Source of the DNA: Collinsella sp. AF23-2
Lineage (GTDB): Bacteria; Actinomycetota; Coriobacteriia; Coriobacteriales; Coriobacteriaceae
Length of the DNA stretch: 64,000 bases
Reading direction: 5' to 3'
NCBI RefSeq assembly: GCF_003459245.1
Contig: NZ_QRVG01000011.1
Span: 1 to 64,000 of the forward strand
Part shown: in pieces, positions 21,532-29,880 of the stretch
How positions within the stretch are numbered: the stretch's first letter is position 1
Layout: each line of letters begins with the position of its first letter
The notes under the pieces: model-generated
Database searches by the model: none
What the model was told of the DNA's origin: nothing
The model's input: only the letters and a program-made list of their open reading frames with translations
Position numbers and translations under genes: made by a program

Positions 21532-22329
21532 CTATACGAGCGTTTCCAGATGCGCGCGTAGGCGCTCAGCATCGATATAGAGCGTGGTCTCGGCATTAAC
21601 CTGGGCCAGACGATAGCCCACGAAGTAGGGCGATACCACCCAACGTGGCAACGCCTTGGCAATGGTCCGGCCGTCCATGTGGTAGAAGAACAAGTTGTAC
21701 GACTCCGCGCGACCGCCGTGGTGTTCGTGCAGGATATAGCGCAGGGCCACCTGAATCGCATCGGCAAACAGGTCCGCTTCGGCTTGGTCGCGGGCGTCGT
21801 CGCTGGCGGCGATTCCCTGTGGAGCCGAGACGTTGACCTCAAAGAATCCCATGATCGGCTCGGTTGAGATGTTGACCGAGATTCTCCCCTGCCGCCAGAC
21901 ATTGATGCCTTCGAAATTGGCGGAAGTCAGCGAAGCATAGCCGTCTTCCTGCTCCAAACCCACAATCTGCATGTGAGGATGGACGAGGCTGCCGCCCGAA
22001 AGCGGGCCTTTGTTCTTGTACATGAGCACGCTGAGGTACTGTTGGGAATCGATCATCTGCTGCCAACAGCCCAGGGCAAACCGCATCACATGATGCAGCT
22101 CATCCGGTTCATAGGTCGCCAGGTCGACGTCGTGATTGGCCGACTCGATCAATACGGTCTGACGGGTGGCCCGCAAGGTCTTGAACTTATTCTCGAGCCA
22201 GATGCAGTCACCATCGCGCTCGATGATGTTGGCGAGCCCCTCCGTGTCGCAAAAGGGGCACGCGGTGCCAGGGCGACGATTATCGTCGGGCTTACCGTTC
22301 GCCTGCTGAACGTCAAATACCAGCGCCAC
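21532..22329 (-). CDS. DUF4931 protein, galactose-1-phosphate uridylyltransferase-like
   Basis: A 265-aa protein of the HIT/GalT superfamily. CPFC (about 24-27) suggests half of a zinc site, and SGGSLVHPHMQIVG (about 110-124) resembles the GalT/HIT active site, in which the middle histidine carries the nucleotide. It should therefore be a nucleotidyl-transferase or hydrolase of unknown substrate, as described only as DUF4931 elsewhere. It uses a GTG start with GGAGGT 7 bases upstream. That ribosome site lies within the last codons of cutC, so the two genes are translationally coupled. Confidence 0.75.
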   Translation of the reverse strand: MALVFDVQQANGKPDDNRRPGTACPFCDTEGLANIIERDGDCIWLENKFKTLRATRQTVLIESANHDVDLATYEPDELHHVMRFALGCWQQMIDSQQYLSVLMYKNKGPLSGGSLVHPHMQIVGLEQEDGYASLTSANFEGINVWRQGRISVNISTEPIMGFFEVNVSAPQGIAASDDARDQAEADLFADAIQVALRYILHEHHGGRAESYNLFFYHMDGRTIAKALPRWVVSPYFVGYRLAQVNAETTLYIDAERLRAHLETLV

Positions 22330-22332
22330 GGG

Positions 22333-23010
22333 TTATACCTCCAACTGCACGATCTTGGTGCCATGGAGCTCGGAGACGCTCAATGCCGCCGCGACCGCGT
22401 CGCGATTTGCCGTAGTAATGCCGCCGCCAGGAAGGATGGTCAAACGATCGCCCGCGTACTCGATTAAACGAGCCAGGTGATCGTAATTATCCTCGATCGA
22501 CGCACCGGCCGCGCCGCCATGCGTGAGGATGCGCGTAACGCCGCAGTCGGCAAGTGTATCAATCGCATCGAGCTGAGCCTCGGGCGAGAGCTGGTCAAAT
22601 GCCATGTGGAAGGTGATGTCAAGGGGCTCGCGCTTGCACTCCTCGGTCGCGCAGCCCGTAGCCATAACGAGAGCGCCGAGGGTGAGCTCGTCGAGCGCCC
22701 AGCCGCTGGCACAGGGCTTGCAGCAGCCAAAGACCAGGCCGTCAACGCCGGCGCTCACAGCAAGGCCCAGGTCCATCTCCATCATGTGCAGCTCGTCCTG
22801 GTTGTAATGAAAGTCGCCACCACGCGGACGAATCATGCACATCACTCGCGCGTCATGCTCGTGAGCGTAACTGACTGTAGCGCTAATAACGCCGGCGGAA
22901 GGCGTGGTGCCACCGACGGCGAGGTTGTCACACAGCTCAATGCGCCCCGCACCGGCCTCGATGGCCGCCGGCACTCGCTCAAAGTTCTCGGCACAAAACT
23001 CGTACAGCAT
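22333..23010 (-). CDS. cutC: CutC family TIM-barrel protein
   Basis: A 225-aa CutC-family protein, shown by MLYEFCAENF at the start, GRIELCDNLAVGGTTPS, MIRPRGGDFHY, FGCC and the C-terminal ILPGGGI. CutC was named for copper homeostasis in Escherichia coli, but a direct copper role is disputed and the TIM-barrel fold suggests an enzyme. The ATG at 23010 with GGGGGCC upstream gives the normal family start; the frame extends to 23067 without support. It is coupled to the GalT-like DUF4931 gene 3 bases downstream. Confidence 0.88.
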   Translation of the reverse strand: MLYEFCAENFERVPAAIEAGAGRIELCDNLAVGGTTPSAGVISATVSYAHEHDARVMCMIRPRGGDFHYNQDELHMMEMDLGLAVSAGVDGLVFGCCKPCASGWALDELTLGALVMATGCATEECKREPLDITFHMAFDQLSPEAQLDAIDTLADCGVTRILTHGGAAGASIEDNYDHLARLIEYAGDRLTILPGGGITTANRDAVAAALSVSELHGTKIVQLEV

Positions 23011-23070
23011 AGATAGGCCCCCAAAGACAGCAGATGTTTTCCGACGGGCATTGTCACACATCCCCATGAA

Positions 23071-23136
23071 GTTGCGGTGGAATAGGGACTGCTCTTGGCC
23101 TCTGGAGCCCGTATTCAGTCCCTATTTCACCGCAAC
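23071..23136. repeat. 21-bp-arm inverted repeat upstream of cutC
   Basis: Arms at 23071-23091 and 23116-23136 match except for one position, around a 24-base loop. The core is AATAGGGACTG/CAGTCCCTATT. It lies 60 bases upstream of the cutC start and could be a leader hairpin or a REP-type element. Confidence 0.6.
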
Positions 23137-23186
23137 ATAAAGGGGGCAGAACCAAAGTAACGCCGCAGGCAGAGGACCGACAGCGA

Positions 23187-23286
23187 GCGGGCGCCAGAGC
23201 GAACAAATTGGCATGAAAAGAGGGCGGCATAGACCTTCTGGTCATGCCGCCCTCTTTGAATGACAAGTTGTCGCTCTGGCGCCCGC
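23187..23286. repeat. Nested palindrome around the liv terminator
   Basis: Perfect 16-bp outer arms (GCGGGCGCCAGAGCGA at 23187-23202 and its complement at 23271-23286) surround the terminator at 23216-23257. The 100-base unit has the look of a mobile palindromic (REP or MITE-like) element. Confidence 0.6.
23216..23257 (-). terminator. Bidirectional terminator after livF
   Basis: AGAGGGCGGCAT and ATGCCGCCCTCT pair, extended by GACC/GGTC, with AAAA on one side and TTT on the other. On the minus strand it follows livF and ends in TTTT. Confidence 0.85.
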
Positions 23287-23300
23287 GCAGCGTCGACTGG

Positions 23301-23324
23301 TCCGCCGTTCGGTAGAACGGCGGA
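23301..23324 (-). other. Short perfect hairpin just after livF
   Basis: TCCGCCGTTC and GAACGGCGGA pair around GGTA, 5 bases past the livF stop codon. No T-run follows; probably an mRNA 3'-end stabilising structure. Confidence 0.5.
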
Positions 23325-23329
23325 ACCGC

Positions 23330-24043
23330 CTAACCGCCCAGGTAAGCCTTGCGGACGTTGTCGTCGTGCAGGAGCTCTTGGCCGGTGCCGGTCATGGTGA
23401 TCTTGCCGGTCTCGAGCACGTAGCCGCGCGTGGCGATCGAGAGCGCCATTTGGGCGTTCTGCTCGACCAGAAGCACCGTGGTACCGGCCTTGTGCAGGTC
23501 CTCGACAATCTGGAAGATCTGCTCGATCAGGATCGGCGCCAAACCCATGGAGGGTTCATCGAGCATGAGCAGCTTGGGATTGCTCATAAGGGCGCGCCCC
23601 ATAACGAGCATCTGCTGTTCGCCGCCCGAAAGGGTGCCGGCCACCTGGCGACGGCGTTCCTTCAGGCGCGGGAACTGCTCGTAGACGCGCTCAAGGCCCG
23701 GAGCAACCGTGGACTTGGGCTGCGTATAGGCACCCATCTCCAGGTTCTCCTCAACCGTCATCTGCAAAAAGGCGCGACGGCCTTCGGGAACCTGAGCCAG
23801 GCCCTTACCAACCAGCTTGTCGGCGGGCGTATGGGTAATGTCCTCGCCCATAAACTTGATGGAGCCGGTCTTAGAGCGTAGCAGGCCCGAGACGGTCTTG
23901 AGCGTCGTGGACTTACCGGCACCGTTCGCGCCGATCAGAGCCACGATCTCGCCCTCGTTAACGTTAAAGGAGATGTCCTTGATGGCGTGGATAGCGCCGT
24001 ACCAGACGTTGATGTTGTAGACGGAAAGCATCGGCTCTGCCAT
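23330..24043 (-). CDS. livF: Branched-chain amino acid ABC transporter ATPase LivF
   Basis: A 237-aa ABC ATPase: Walker A GANGAGKST (about 37-45), signature LSGGEQQM, Walker B LMLDEPSMGLAP and the switch histidine region LLVEQNA. The sequence AEPMLSVYNINVWYGAIHAIKDISF is typical of LivF. It forms the ATPase pair with LivG and powers uptake of leucine, isoleucine and valine or related compounds. It starts directly after the livG stop codon. Confidence 0.95.
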   Translation of the reverse strand: MAEPMLSVYNINVWYGAIHAIKDISFNVNEGEIVALIGANGAGKSTTLKTVSGLLRSKTGSIKFMGEDITHTPADKLVGKGLAQVPEGRRAFLQMTVEENLEMGAYTQPKSTVAPGLERVYEQFPRLKERRRQVAGTLSGGEQQMLVMGRALMSNPKLLMLDEPSMGLAPILIEQIFQIVEDLHKAGTTVLLVEQNAQMALSIATRGYVLETGKITMTGTGQELLHDDNVRKAYLGG

Positions 24044-24904
24044 TTAGTTCTCCCCCTTATCCTGCTTGCCCAGATACGCCTCGATAACGGCGTCGTTGTT
24101 CTGGATTTCCTCTGCCGTGCCCTTGGCGATGACCTTACCAAAGTTGAGCACGCAGATGCCCTCGCAGATGTTCATGACGAGCGACATGTCGTGCTCGATA
24201 AGCATGATGGCAATGCCAAAGGTGTCGCGGATCTTGACGATGTTCTCCATGAGCTCGGCGGTCTCGGACGGGTTCATGCCGGCGGCAGGCTCGTCGAGCA
24301 GCAGTAGCTTGGGGTTGGTGACAAGCGCGCGGACGATCTCCAGACGCCGCTGAGCGCCGTAAGGCAGCGATCCGGCCTGCTCGTTTGCCAGATGCTCCAT
24401 ATCAAAGATGGACAGTAGTTCCATGGCGCGCTCGTGGGCGGCCTTCTCGTGCTTCCAATACGTCGGCAGGCGTAGCACGCCCTCAAAGCCGGAGTAGCGC
24501 TCCTGGTTGTGCAGGCCGACCTTAACGTTATCCTCCACCGTCATGGTGTTGAACAGGCGGATGTTCTGGAACGTACGGGCGATACCCATACGGTTGACCT
24601 GGTAGACGGACTTGCCCGAGGTGTCCTCACCGTCGAGCAGGATGGTACCGTGCGTGGGCTGGTACACCTTGGTGAGCAGGTTGAAGACCGTGGTCTTACC
24701 GGCACCGTTGGGACCGATCAGACCGGCGATCTCGGTCTTACCGATGGTCAGGCTAAAGTCGTCGACTGCCTTAAGGCCGCCAAATTCAATGCCCAAGTGG
24801 ATGCACTCGAGCGCCGGGCGCTGGCCCAGGTCGCGGTCGGGAACGATGGCGCCAGAAGGATACGGGACCATCTTGCCCTTGTTGAACTCAAACTTACTGG
24901 GCAT
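24044..24904 (-). CDS. livG: Branched-chain amino acid ABC transporter ATPase LivG
   Basis: A 286-aa ABC ATPase with Walker A GPNGAGKTT, a signature-position segment SLPYGAQRRLE (degenerate, as usual in LivG), Walker B LLLDEPAAGMNP, and the LivG C-terminal region ICVLNFGKVIAKG. The ATG at 24904 overlaps the end of livM by 11 bases; an upstream start at 24931 would overlap livM further and is less likely. Confidence 0.95.
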   Translation of the reverse strand: MPSKFEFNKGKMVPYPSGAIVPDRDLGQRPALECIHLGIEFGGLKAVDDFSLTIGKTEIAGLIGPNGAGKTTVFNLLTKVYQPTHGTILLDGEDTSGKSVYQVNRMGIARTFQNIRLFNTMTVEDNVKVGLHNQERYSGFEGVLRLPTYWKHEKAAHERAMELLSIFDMEHLANEQAGSLPYGAQRRLEIVRALVTNPKLLLLDEPAAGMNPSETAELMENIVKIRDTFGIAIMLIEHDMSLVMNICEGICVLNFGKVIAKGTAEEIQNNDAVIEAYLGKQDKGEN

Positions 24905-25973
24905 CGGCTGCCACCTCCTTCTTGGAAGCAAAGCGATCCTTAATGCGTGCGAAGAACGCCTTGAGCTGCGGGTTGTTAGTAAAGACCATGACCAGAATCA
25001 ACACGATGGCGTAGATGAGCATGCGGTAGTCCGAGAACTGACGGAGCAGCTCGGGAAGTACCGTGAGCAACGCCGCTGCGATGACGGAGCCGCGCATATT
25101 GCCCAGACCGCCCAGGACCACGAACACCAGGATGAGGATGGACGTGTTGAAGTCGAACTTGGTGGCGGAGAGCTGCGAGAAGTTACCGCCGAAGAGAGCT
25201 CCGGCAGCACCGGCGAGGGCAGCGGAAACCACGAAGGCGATCATGCGGTACTCGGTGACGGAGATGCCTACGGACTCGGCTGCAATCTTATTATCGCGCA
25301 CGGCCATAATGGCACGGCCGGTACGGCTGCGAACCAGGTTGAGCACGATCACGAGTGCAACCATAACCAGGATGGCACCGGCGAGGAAGGTCGAGTACGT
25401 CGACACGCCCGAGGCGCCCTGGGCGCCCTTGATGATGGCGGTGCCGTCCTCGAGCAGGTGCAGGTCGTCGATCGTAGAGTTGCCCGTGATGTTAAAAATC
25501 ACGTGCAGGCCGCGGGAATCGACGCCCACAATGAGGCAGGTGACGATCTCTTTGATAATCTCGCCAAAGGCCAGCGTCACGATAGCCAGGTAATCGCCGC
25601 TCAGGCGAAGGACCGGGATGCCGATCAAGAAGCCCAGGATAGCGGCAGCGATGGCGCCGACCACAATGCTGATGACAAGACGTATTGGATCGGAGGGAAC
25701 GGCACTCTCGAGGGCGACAGCGGTAACGATGCCCGTATAGGCGCCGACGCTCATAAAGCCCGCGTGGCCCAGCGACAAGTCGCCCGCGATGCCGACAACG
25801 AGGTTGAGCGAGATGGCCATGACGATATAGGCCGTGATGGGAACCAGCTGACCGGCGATCATGCGCGGGATCATATGGTTGGACTGCATAAAGAACACGA
25901 TGGCAAATGCCACGATGCACATGGCGTACGTAACAAAGTCGTGACGCGTCTGCTTGTCTTTAAGAAACTTCAT
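24894..25973 (-). CDS. livM: Branched-chain amino acid ABC transporter permease LivM
   Basis: A 359-aa permease with about ten hydrophobic segments. Family stretches include SLNLVVGIAGDLSLGHAGFMSVGAY and GGLGNMRGSVIAA. It forms the membrane channel with LivH. The ATG at 25973 is preferred, with AGGTGA 5 bases upstream; a GTG at 25982 lies 3 codons earlier and has a poorly spaced ribosome site. Confidence 0.93.
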   Translation of the reverse strand: MKFLKDKQTRHDFVTYAMCIVAFAIVFFMQSNHMIPRMIAGQLVPITAYIVMAISLNLVVGIAGDLSLGHAGFMSVGAYTGIVTAVALESAVPSDPIRLVISIVVGAIAAAILGFLIGIPVLRLSGDYLAIVTLAFGEIIKEIVTCLIVGVDSRGLHVIFNITGNSTIDDLHLLEDGTAIIKGAQGASGVSTYSTFLAGAILVMVALVIVLNLVRSRTGRAIMAVRDNKIAAESVGISVTEYRMIAFVVSAALAGAAGALFGGNFSQLSATKFDFNTSILILVFVVLGGLGNMRGSVIAAALLTVLPELLRQFSDYRMLIYAIVLILVMVFTNNPQLKAFFARIKDRFASKKEVAADAQ

Positions 25974-25982
25974 AACGCTCAC

Positions 25983-26864
25983 CTACACCTTCTCGGGGAC
26001 GTACTTGCCCAAGAGGCCGGCAGGCTTGACGAGCAGGACGATGATCAAAACACCAAAGACGATGGAGTTGGCAAGGCTCGTGGAAATGTAGGCCTGCGCC
26101 ATCGCCTCGATGATGCCGATGAGAATGCCACCGACAAAGGCGCCGGGGATGGAGCCGATACCGCCGAAGACGGCGGCGTCGAAGGCCTTGATGCCAGGCA
26201 TGGCACCCGTCGTGGGCTGCAGCACCGGCGAGTAGGAGCACAGCAGCACACCGGCGATGGCGGCAAGGGCAGAGCCGATGGCAAACGTCATCGAGATGGT
26301 GCGGTTGACGTTGATGCCCATGAGCTGAGCGGCGGCCTTGTCCTCGGACACGGCGCGCATGGCTTTGCCCATCTTGGTCTTACCTGTAAAGAACATCAGG
26401 CCGGCCATGATAACCAGACAGGCGACGATGGTGACGAGCGATACGGCGCTCACGTTGAACTTGGCCAAGAACTCCGGCACCGGGAAGGTGACGAGCGAAG
26501 TGAAGTTCTTGGGCGTGGCGCCCCACAGAAGCTGCGCGGCATTCTGCAGGAAGTAGGACACGCCGATGGCCGTGATCAAAACGGCCAGCGGGCCTGCTTG
26601 GCGCAGCGGCTTATAGGCCAGACCCTCAATGAGAACACCGAGAACCGTGCAGGCCACGCAAGAGAGAATTACAGATGCCCAGCCCGGGAGGCCGAGATAC
26701 GACGTGGCGCAGAACGAGACATAGGCACCGACCATGATGACGTCGCCGTGAGCGAAGTTCAGCATCTTGGCGATACCGTAGACCATGGTGTAGCCCAACG
26801 CGATGATGGCGTAGACGCTGCCCATGGACAGGCCGTTGACCAGGTATTGGATAAAGACCGTCAT
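25983..26864 (-). CDS. livH: Branched-chain amino acid ABC transporter permease LivH
   Basis: A 293-aa permease with about eight hydrophobic segments and the LivH stretches QYLVNGLSMGSVYAIIALGYTMVYG and MLNFAHGDVIMVGAY. The ATG at 26864 has GGGGG 9 bases upstream. A second ATG three codons earlier is too close to the ribosome site, and the frame is open further back without support. It is the first of the four contiguous permease/ATPase genes. Confidence 0.93.
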   Translation of the reverse strand: MTVFIQYLVNGLSMGSVYAIIALGYTMVYGIAKMLNFAHGDVIMVGAYVSFCATSYLGLPGWASVILSCVACTVLGVLIEGLAYKPLRQAGPLAVLITAIGVSYFLQNAAQLLWGATPKNFTSLVTFPVPEFLAKFNVSAVSLVTIVACLVIMAGLMFFTGKTKMGKAMRAVSEDKAAAQLMGINVNRTISMTFAIGSALAAIAGVLLCSYSPVLQPTTGAMPGIKAFDAAVFGGIGSIPGAFVGGILIGIIEAMAQAYISTSLANSIVFGVLIIVLLVKPAGLLGKYVPEKV

Positions 26865-26940
26865 GTTCCACATCCCCCTTTCGAATAGGTTTCCAGTTGA
26901 TGTATGAAACAGGGACGTTACACTGTCCCTAGATACCAAG

Positions 26941-26972
26941 CAAGCAGGGAAGGCCAAAACCTCCCCTGCTTG
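26941..26972 (-). promoter_or_regulatory. Hairpin between substrate-binding and permease genes
   Basis: CAAGCAGGGAAGG (26941-26953) pairs with CCTCCCCTGCTTG (26960-26972) with one mismatch. It has no T-run. A stabilising or attenuating hairpin here would allow the binding protein to be made in excess over the permease. A smaller AGGGAC/GTCCCT hairpin lies at about 26911-26930. Confidence 0.5.
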
Positions 26973-27003
26973 GGATCAAAACCGCTCTATGTAAGGCGGT
27001 CTA

Positions 27004-28191
27004 TTAGGCCTGTACGTACTTGCCATCGGTGATAACGTACGCCGTGGGGTCCTTCTGGACCTGACCCTTATCGTTCCAGGTGAGCTTGCCGGTCAGACCG
27101 TCAACGGTAATCTTGAGCATAGCCTTGGGCAGCTTCTCGGCGACCTCGGTCGGGTCGGCGTCGACACCAAGACCGGCCTCCTTGAGGGCCTCGGCCACCG
27201 CGTGCACGCCATCGTAGGCGTCGGCGGCAAACTGGTCGGGGGTATCGCCGTACTTATCCTTGTAAGCGTTGACGAAGTCGGCGTTCTTCTCGTCGTCGGC
27301 GGAGAACGGGGTCATGAGCAGCAGACCCTCGGCAAGAGAAGTGTCGAAGCCCTCAACGCCCAGGATGCCGTCCATGCCGTCGCAGCCCATCATCTTGACG
27401 TCGTAGCCCATGTCCTTGGCGTTCTTGAGCAGGACGGACGCCGGCGTGTAGTAGATCGGCGCAAAGATCATGGTGGCGCCTGCCTGCTTGGCCTTGGTCA
27501 GCTGGTTGGTAAAGCTCGTGGCGGAGTCGTCCTTAAAGGTCTCCTCGTCGACAATCTCAAGCTTAGACTTAGCGGCCTGGGCCTTAAAGGAATCTGCGAT
27601 GCCCGAAGAATAGGCGTCGCCGGAGTTATAGAACAGCACGAACTTCTCGTTCGCATACTTCTCTGCCAGGAACTTGGCAGCGTTGACACCTTGGTTGGGG
27701 TCGGTAAAGCAAACCTGGAAGACGCAATCCTTGCCCTTGGTAACGTCCTCGGAGGACGCAGACGGGGTGATCATGAACGTCTCGGGGTCGTTGCCGCACT
27801 CGGCGGCAACGGCGACCGACGCACCCGTGGTGGTCGGACCGACGAGGGCCTGCATGCCCCAGTCGAGCAGGGTGTTGAAGGCGTTGACGGCCTTCTCACC
27901 GTCAGCCTGGTCGTCCTCGGCCTTGCTGACAAGCGGCAGCTCCTTAGTCGAGAAATCCTTGCAGCCAAGCTCGACAGCCTGTGTAACGGACTTGCCGTAG
28001 GACGCGTTGGCGCCGGTCAGCGGGCCGATGGTGCCGATCTTAAACGAAGCGTCGCCCGACGCGGAACCGCTGTCGCCGCCGTTGGAGGAGCAGCCAGCTA
28101 GAATGGACATCGCCCCCAGACCTGCTGCGCTCGCGATAACGCTCCTGCGATTCATAACAGGGTTCAATGACTTACCGGTGAGGCTCGACAT
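27004..28191 (-). CDS. livK: Branched-chain amino acid ABC transporter substrate-binding lipoprotein (copy 1)
   Basis: A 395-aa lipoprotein of the periplasmic-binding-like LivK/Leu-Ile-Val family. The N-terminus has MNRRSVIASAAGLGAMSILAGC, with a twin-arginine-like pair and lipobox LAGC, so it is anchored outside the membrane. The fold begins FKIGTIGPLTGANASYGKS. It is adjacent to livHMGF and is very similar to the next gene upstream, especially in the C-terminal half (ILLKNAKDMGYD and LTWNDKGQVQK). The ligand may be a branched-chain amino acid, another amino acid or a small amide. Confidence 0.92.
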   Translation of the reverse strand: MSSLTGKSLNPVMNRRSVIASAAGLGAMSILAGCSSNGGDSGSASGDASFKIGTIGPLTGANASYGKSVTQAVELGCKDFSTKELPLVSKAEDDQADGEKAVNAFNTLLDWGMQALVGPTTTGASVAVAAECGNDPETFMITPSASSEDVTKGKDCVFQVCFTDPNQGVNAAKFLAEKYANEKFVLFYNSGDAYSSGIADSFKAQAAKSKLEIVDEETFKDDSATSFTNQLTKAKQAGATMIFAPIYYTPASVLLKNAKDMGYDVKMMGCDGMDGILGVEGFDTSLAEGLLLMTPFSADDEKNADFVNAYKDKYGDTPDQFAADAYDGVHAVAEALKEAGLGVDADPTEVAEKLPKAMLKITVDGLTGKLTWNDKGQVQKDPTAYVITDGKYVQA

Positions 28192-28250
28192 GCGGCTCTC
28201 CTCTCAAATCTCGTCGGGTTTCGGTTACCCGACAGGCCATCCTTCGCCGT

Positions 28251-28450
28251 GTTCGGCGTTCGCAAAATAGTAGACGCTTTAGTTAGGAAAAGTGGCGAAT
28301 ATTTCAACTTTTCTTTGGATTTGTTCATTTATCCATATTTCTGCGTATTTCTATTTTTTTATGCAGTAATGCCACTTTATTGTGTAAAAGTAATGTTTCC
28401 ATTCTGTTACAAGCGCCCTTGCCCTGATTAAAACAGCCTCACCGGTCGCG
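28251..28450. promoter_or_regulatory. A+T-rich intergenic region upstream of livK copy 1
   Basis: This gap between the two binding-protein genes is strikingly A+T-rich (long T tracts near 28290-28370) compared with the flanks. It probably contains the promoter of the downstream liv genes. Several TTGNNN and TA-rich hexamers are present, but no single promoter could be chosen. Confidence 0.4.
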
Positions 28451-28462
28451 TTTTGTACGCAC

Positions 28463-29629
28463 CTAGGCGGCGATGTACTTGCCGTCCTGAATCACATAGG
28501 CCGTAGCGGGCTTTTCAACCTGCCCTTTGTCGTTCCACGTCAGCTCGCCCGTCAGGCCCTCGATTTTGATCTTGCGCATGGCCTTGGCAAGGTCGCCGGC
28601 AATGTCGGCGCCGTCGGCCGTAATGTCGATGTCTGCCTTATCGATAGCCTCGACAATCGCATGGACGCAGTCATAGGCATCGGCGGCGAACTGGTTGGGC
28701 GTCTCGTCGTAGGCGTCCTTATAGGCCTTGACGAAGTCGGCGTTCTTCTCATCGTCGGCAGAGAACGGGGTCATGAGCAGCACGCCCTCGGCAAGAGAGG
28801 TATCGAAGCCCTCAACGGAGAGCAGACCGTCCATGCCGTCGGTGCCCATGAGGGTCATGTCGTAGCCCATGTCCTTGGCGTTCTTGAGCAGGACGGACGC
28901 CGGCGTGTAGTAGATCGGCGCAAAGATAAGCGTGGCGCCGGCCTCCTTGGCCTTGGTGAGCTGGTTGGTAAAGCTCGTGGAAGAGTCGTCCTTAAAGGTC
29001 TCGGTATCGACGATGTCGAGCTTGGATGCCTTGGCCTGCTCGGCAAAAGCGTCGGCAACGCCCGAGCTATACGTATCGCCGGAGTTGTAGAACAGGGCGA
29101 TCTTGGCGTCTGCATACTTCTCGGCCAAGAACTTCGCGGCGCTGGCACCCATGGTGGGATCGGTGAAGCAAACCTGAAAGACCGTTGTCTTATCCTTGGT
29201 CACGTCGAGCGACGAGGCCGAAGGCGTGACCATGAGCATATCGTCGGCAATCTCGCCCGAGACGGCGACGGCAGCACCGGTGGTGACGGGGCCGAGGAGC
29301 GCCTGCATGCCCCAGTCGCACAACGTATTGAAGGCGTTGATGGCCTTCTCGCCGTCGGCGACATCGTCCTCGGACTTAAGCGAGAGCTTGAGGTCATTGG
29401 TCGAGAAATCCTTGGCGGCGAGCTTGGCGCCCTTCTCGGCCGAGACGCCATAGGTTGCCGCGGCGCCGGTCAGAGGGCCGATAACGCCAATCTTGAAGGT
29501 CTTGCCGTCATCGGCGGAGCCGCCGTCCGAGCCACCCGACGAACAACCAGCGAGTGCCGCGGTGCTGCCGAGCGCCGCGGCGCCGGCGAGAAAGTTCCTT
29601 CGGCTGAGCGTGCTGTTGATGTTGAACAT
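28463..29629 (-). CDS. livK: Branched-chain amino acid ABC transporter substrate-binding lipoprotein (copy 2)
   Basis: A 388-aa paralogue of the preceding binding protein. SRRNFLAGAAALG is a Tat-type start and LAGC a lipobox (Cys29). The mature protein begins with FKIGVIGPLTGAAATYG. Long blocks are identical to copy 1 (for example GFDTSLAEG, LMTPFSADDEKNADFV). It has its own ribosome site (AGGGGGA) and an A+T-rich gap on its 3' side, so it may be expressed separately and give the same permease a second ligand range. The upstream 251 bases, towards hom, show no confident regulatory motif. Confidence 0.92.
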   Translation of the reverse strand: MFNINSTLSRRNFLAGAAALGSTAALAGCSSGGSDGGSADDGKTFKIGVIGPLTGAAATYGVSAEKGAKLAAKDFSTNDLKLSLKSEDDVADGEKAINAFNTLCDWGMQALLGPVTTGAAVAVSGEIADDMLMVTPSASSLDVTKDKTTVFQVCFTDPTMGASAAKFLAEKYADAKIALFYNSGDTYSSGVADAFAEQAKASKLDIVDTETFKDDSSTSFTNQLTKAKEAGATLIFAPIYYTPASVLLKNAKDMGYDMTLMGTDGMDGLLSVEGFDTSLAEGVLLMTPFSADDEKNADFVKAYKDAYDETPNQFAADAYDCVHAIVEAIDKADIDITADGADIAGDLAKAMRKIKIEGLTGELTWNDKGQVEKPATAYVIQDGKYIAA

Positions 29630-29880
29630 GGTGTCCCCCTTTTTCGCTGGCCGCAGTGCGGCCGTCTTGCGGTACGGGGCAAACCTTATGGCGCAAACGT
29701 TGACAGTTTGTTACGGAGTTCCGTTTGTAGCGAGCATGTTTCCAATGTTTCCGCAGCGTTTCGGGGGTGCCGTTTTGTGCGACTCCTGTTGCCTGGCGAG
29801 CACGCGCCCTCGGTTCACGCTAGAATGCACTCAACCTTTAAGCGGTTAATCCATCCATAAGATGCACGAAGGAGCTATCT

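Noticed and set aside
24612..26888. 758-codon plus-strand frame opposite livGMH
   Set aside because: Shadow of three certain ABC transporter genes; the product is mainly His/Asp/Arg/Gly without fold signature.
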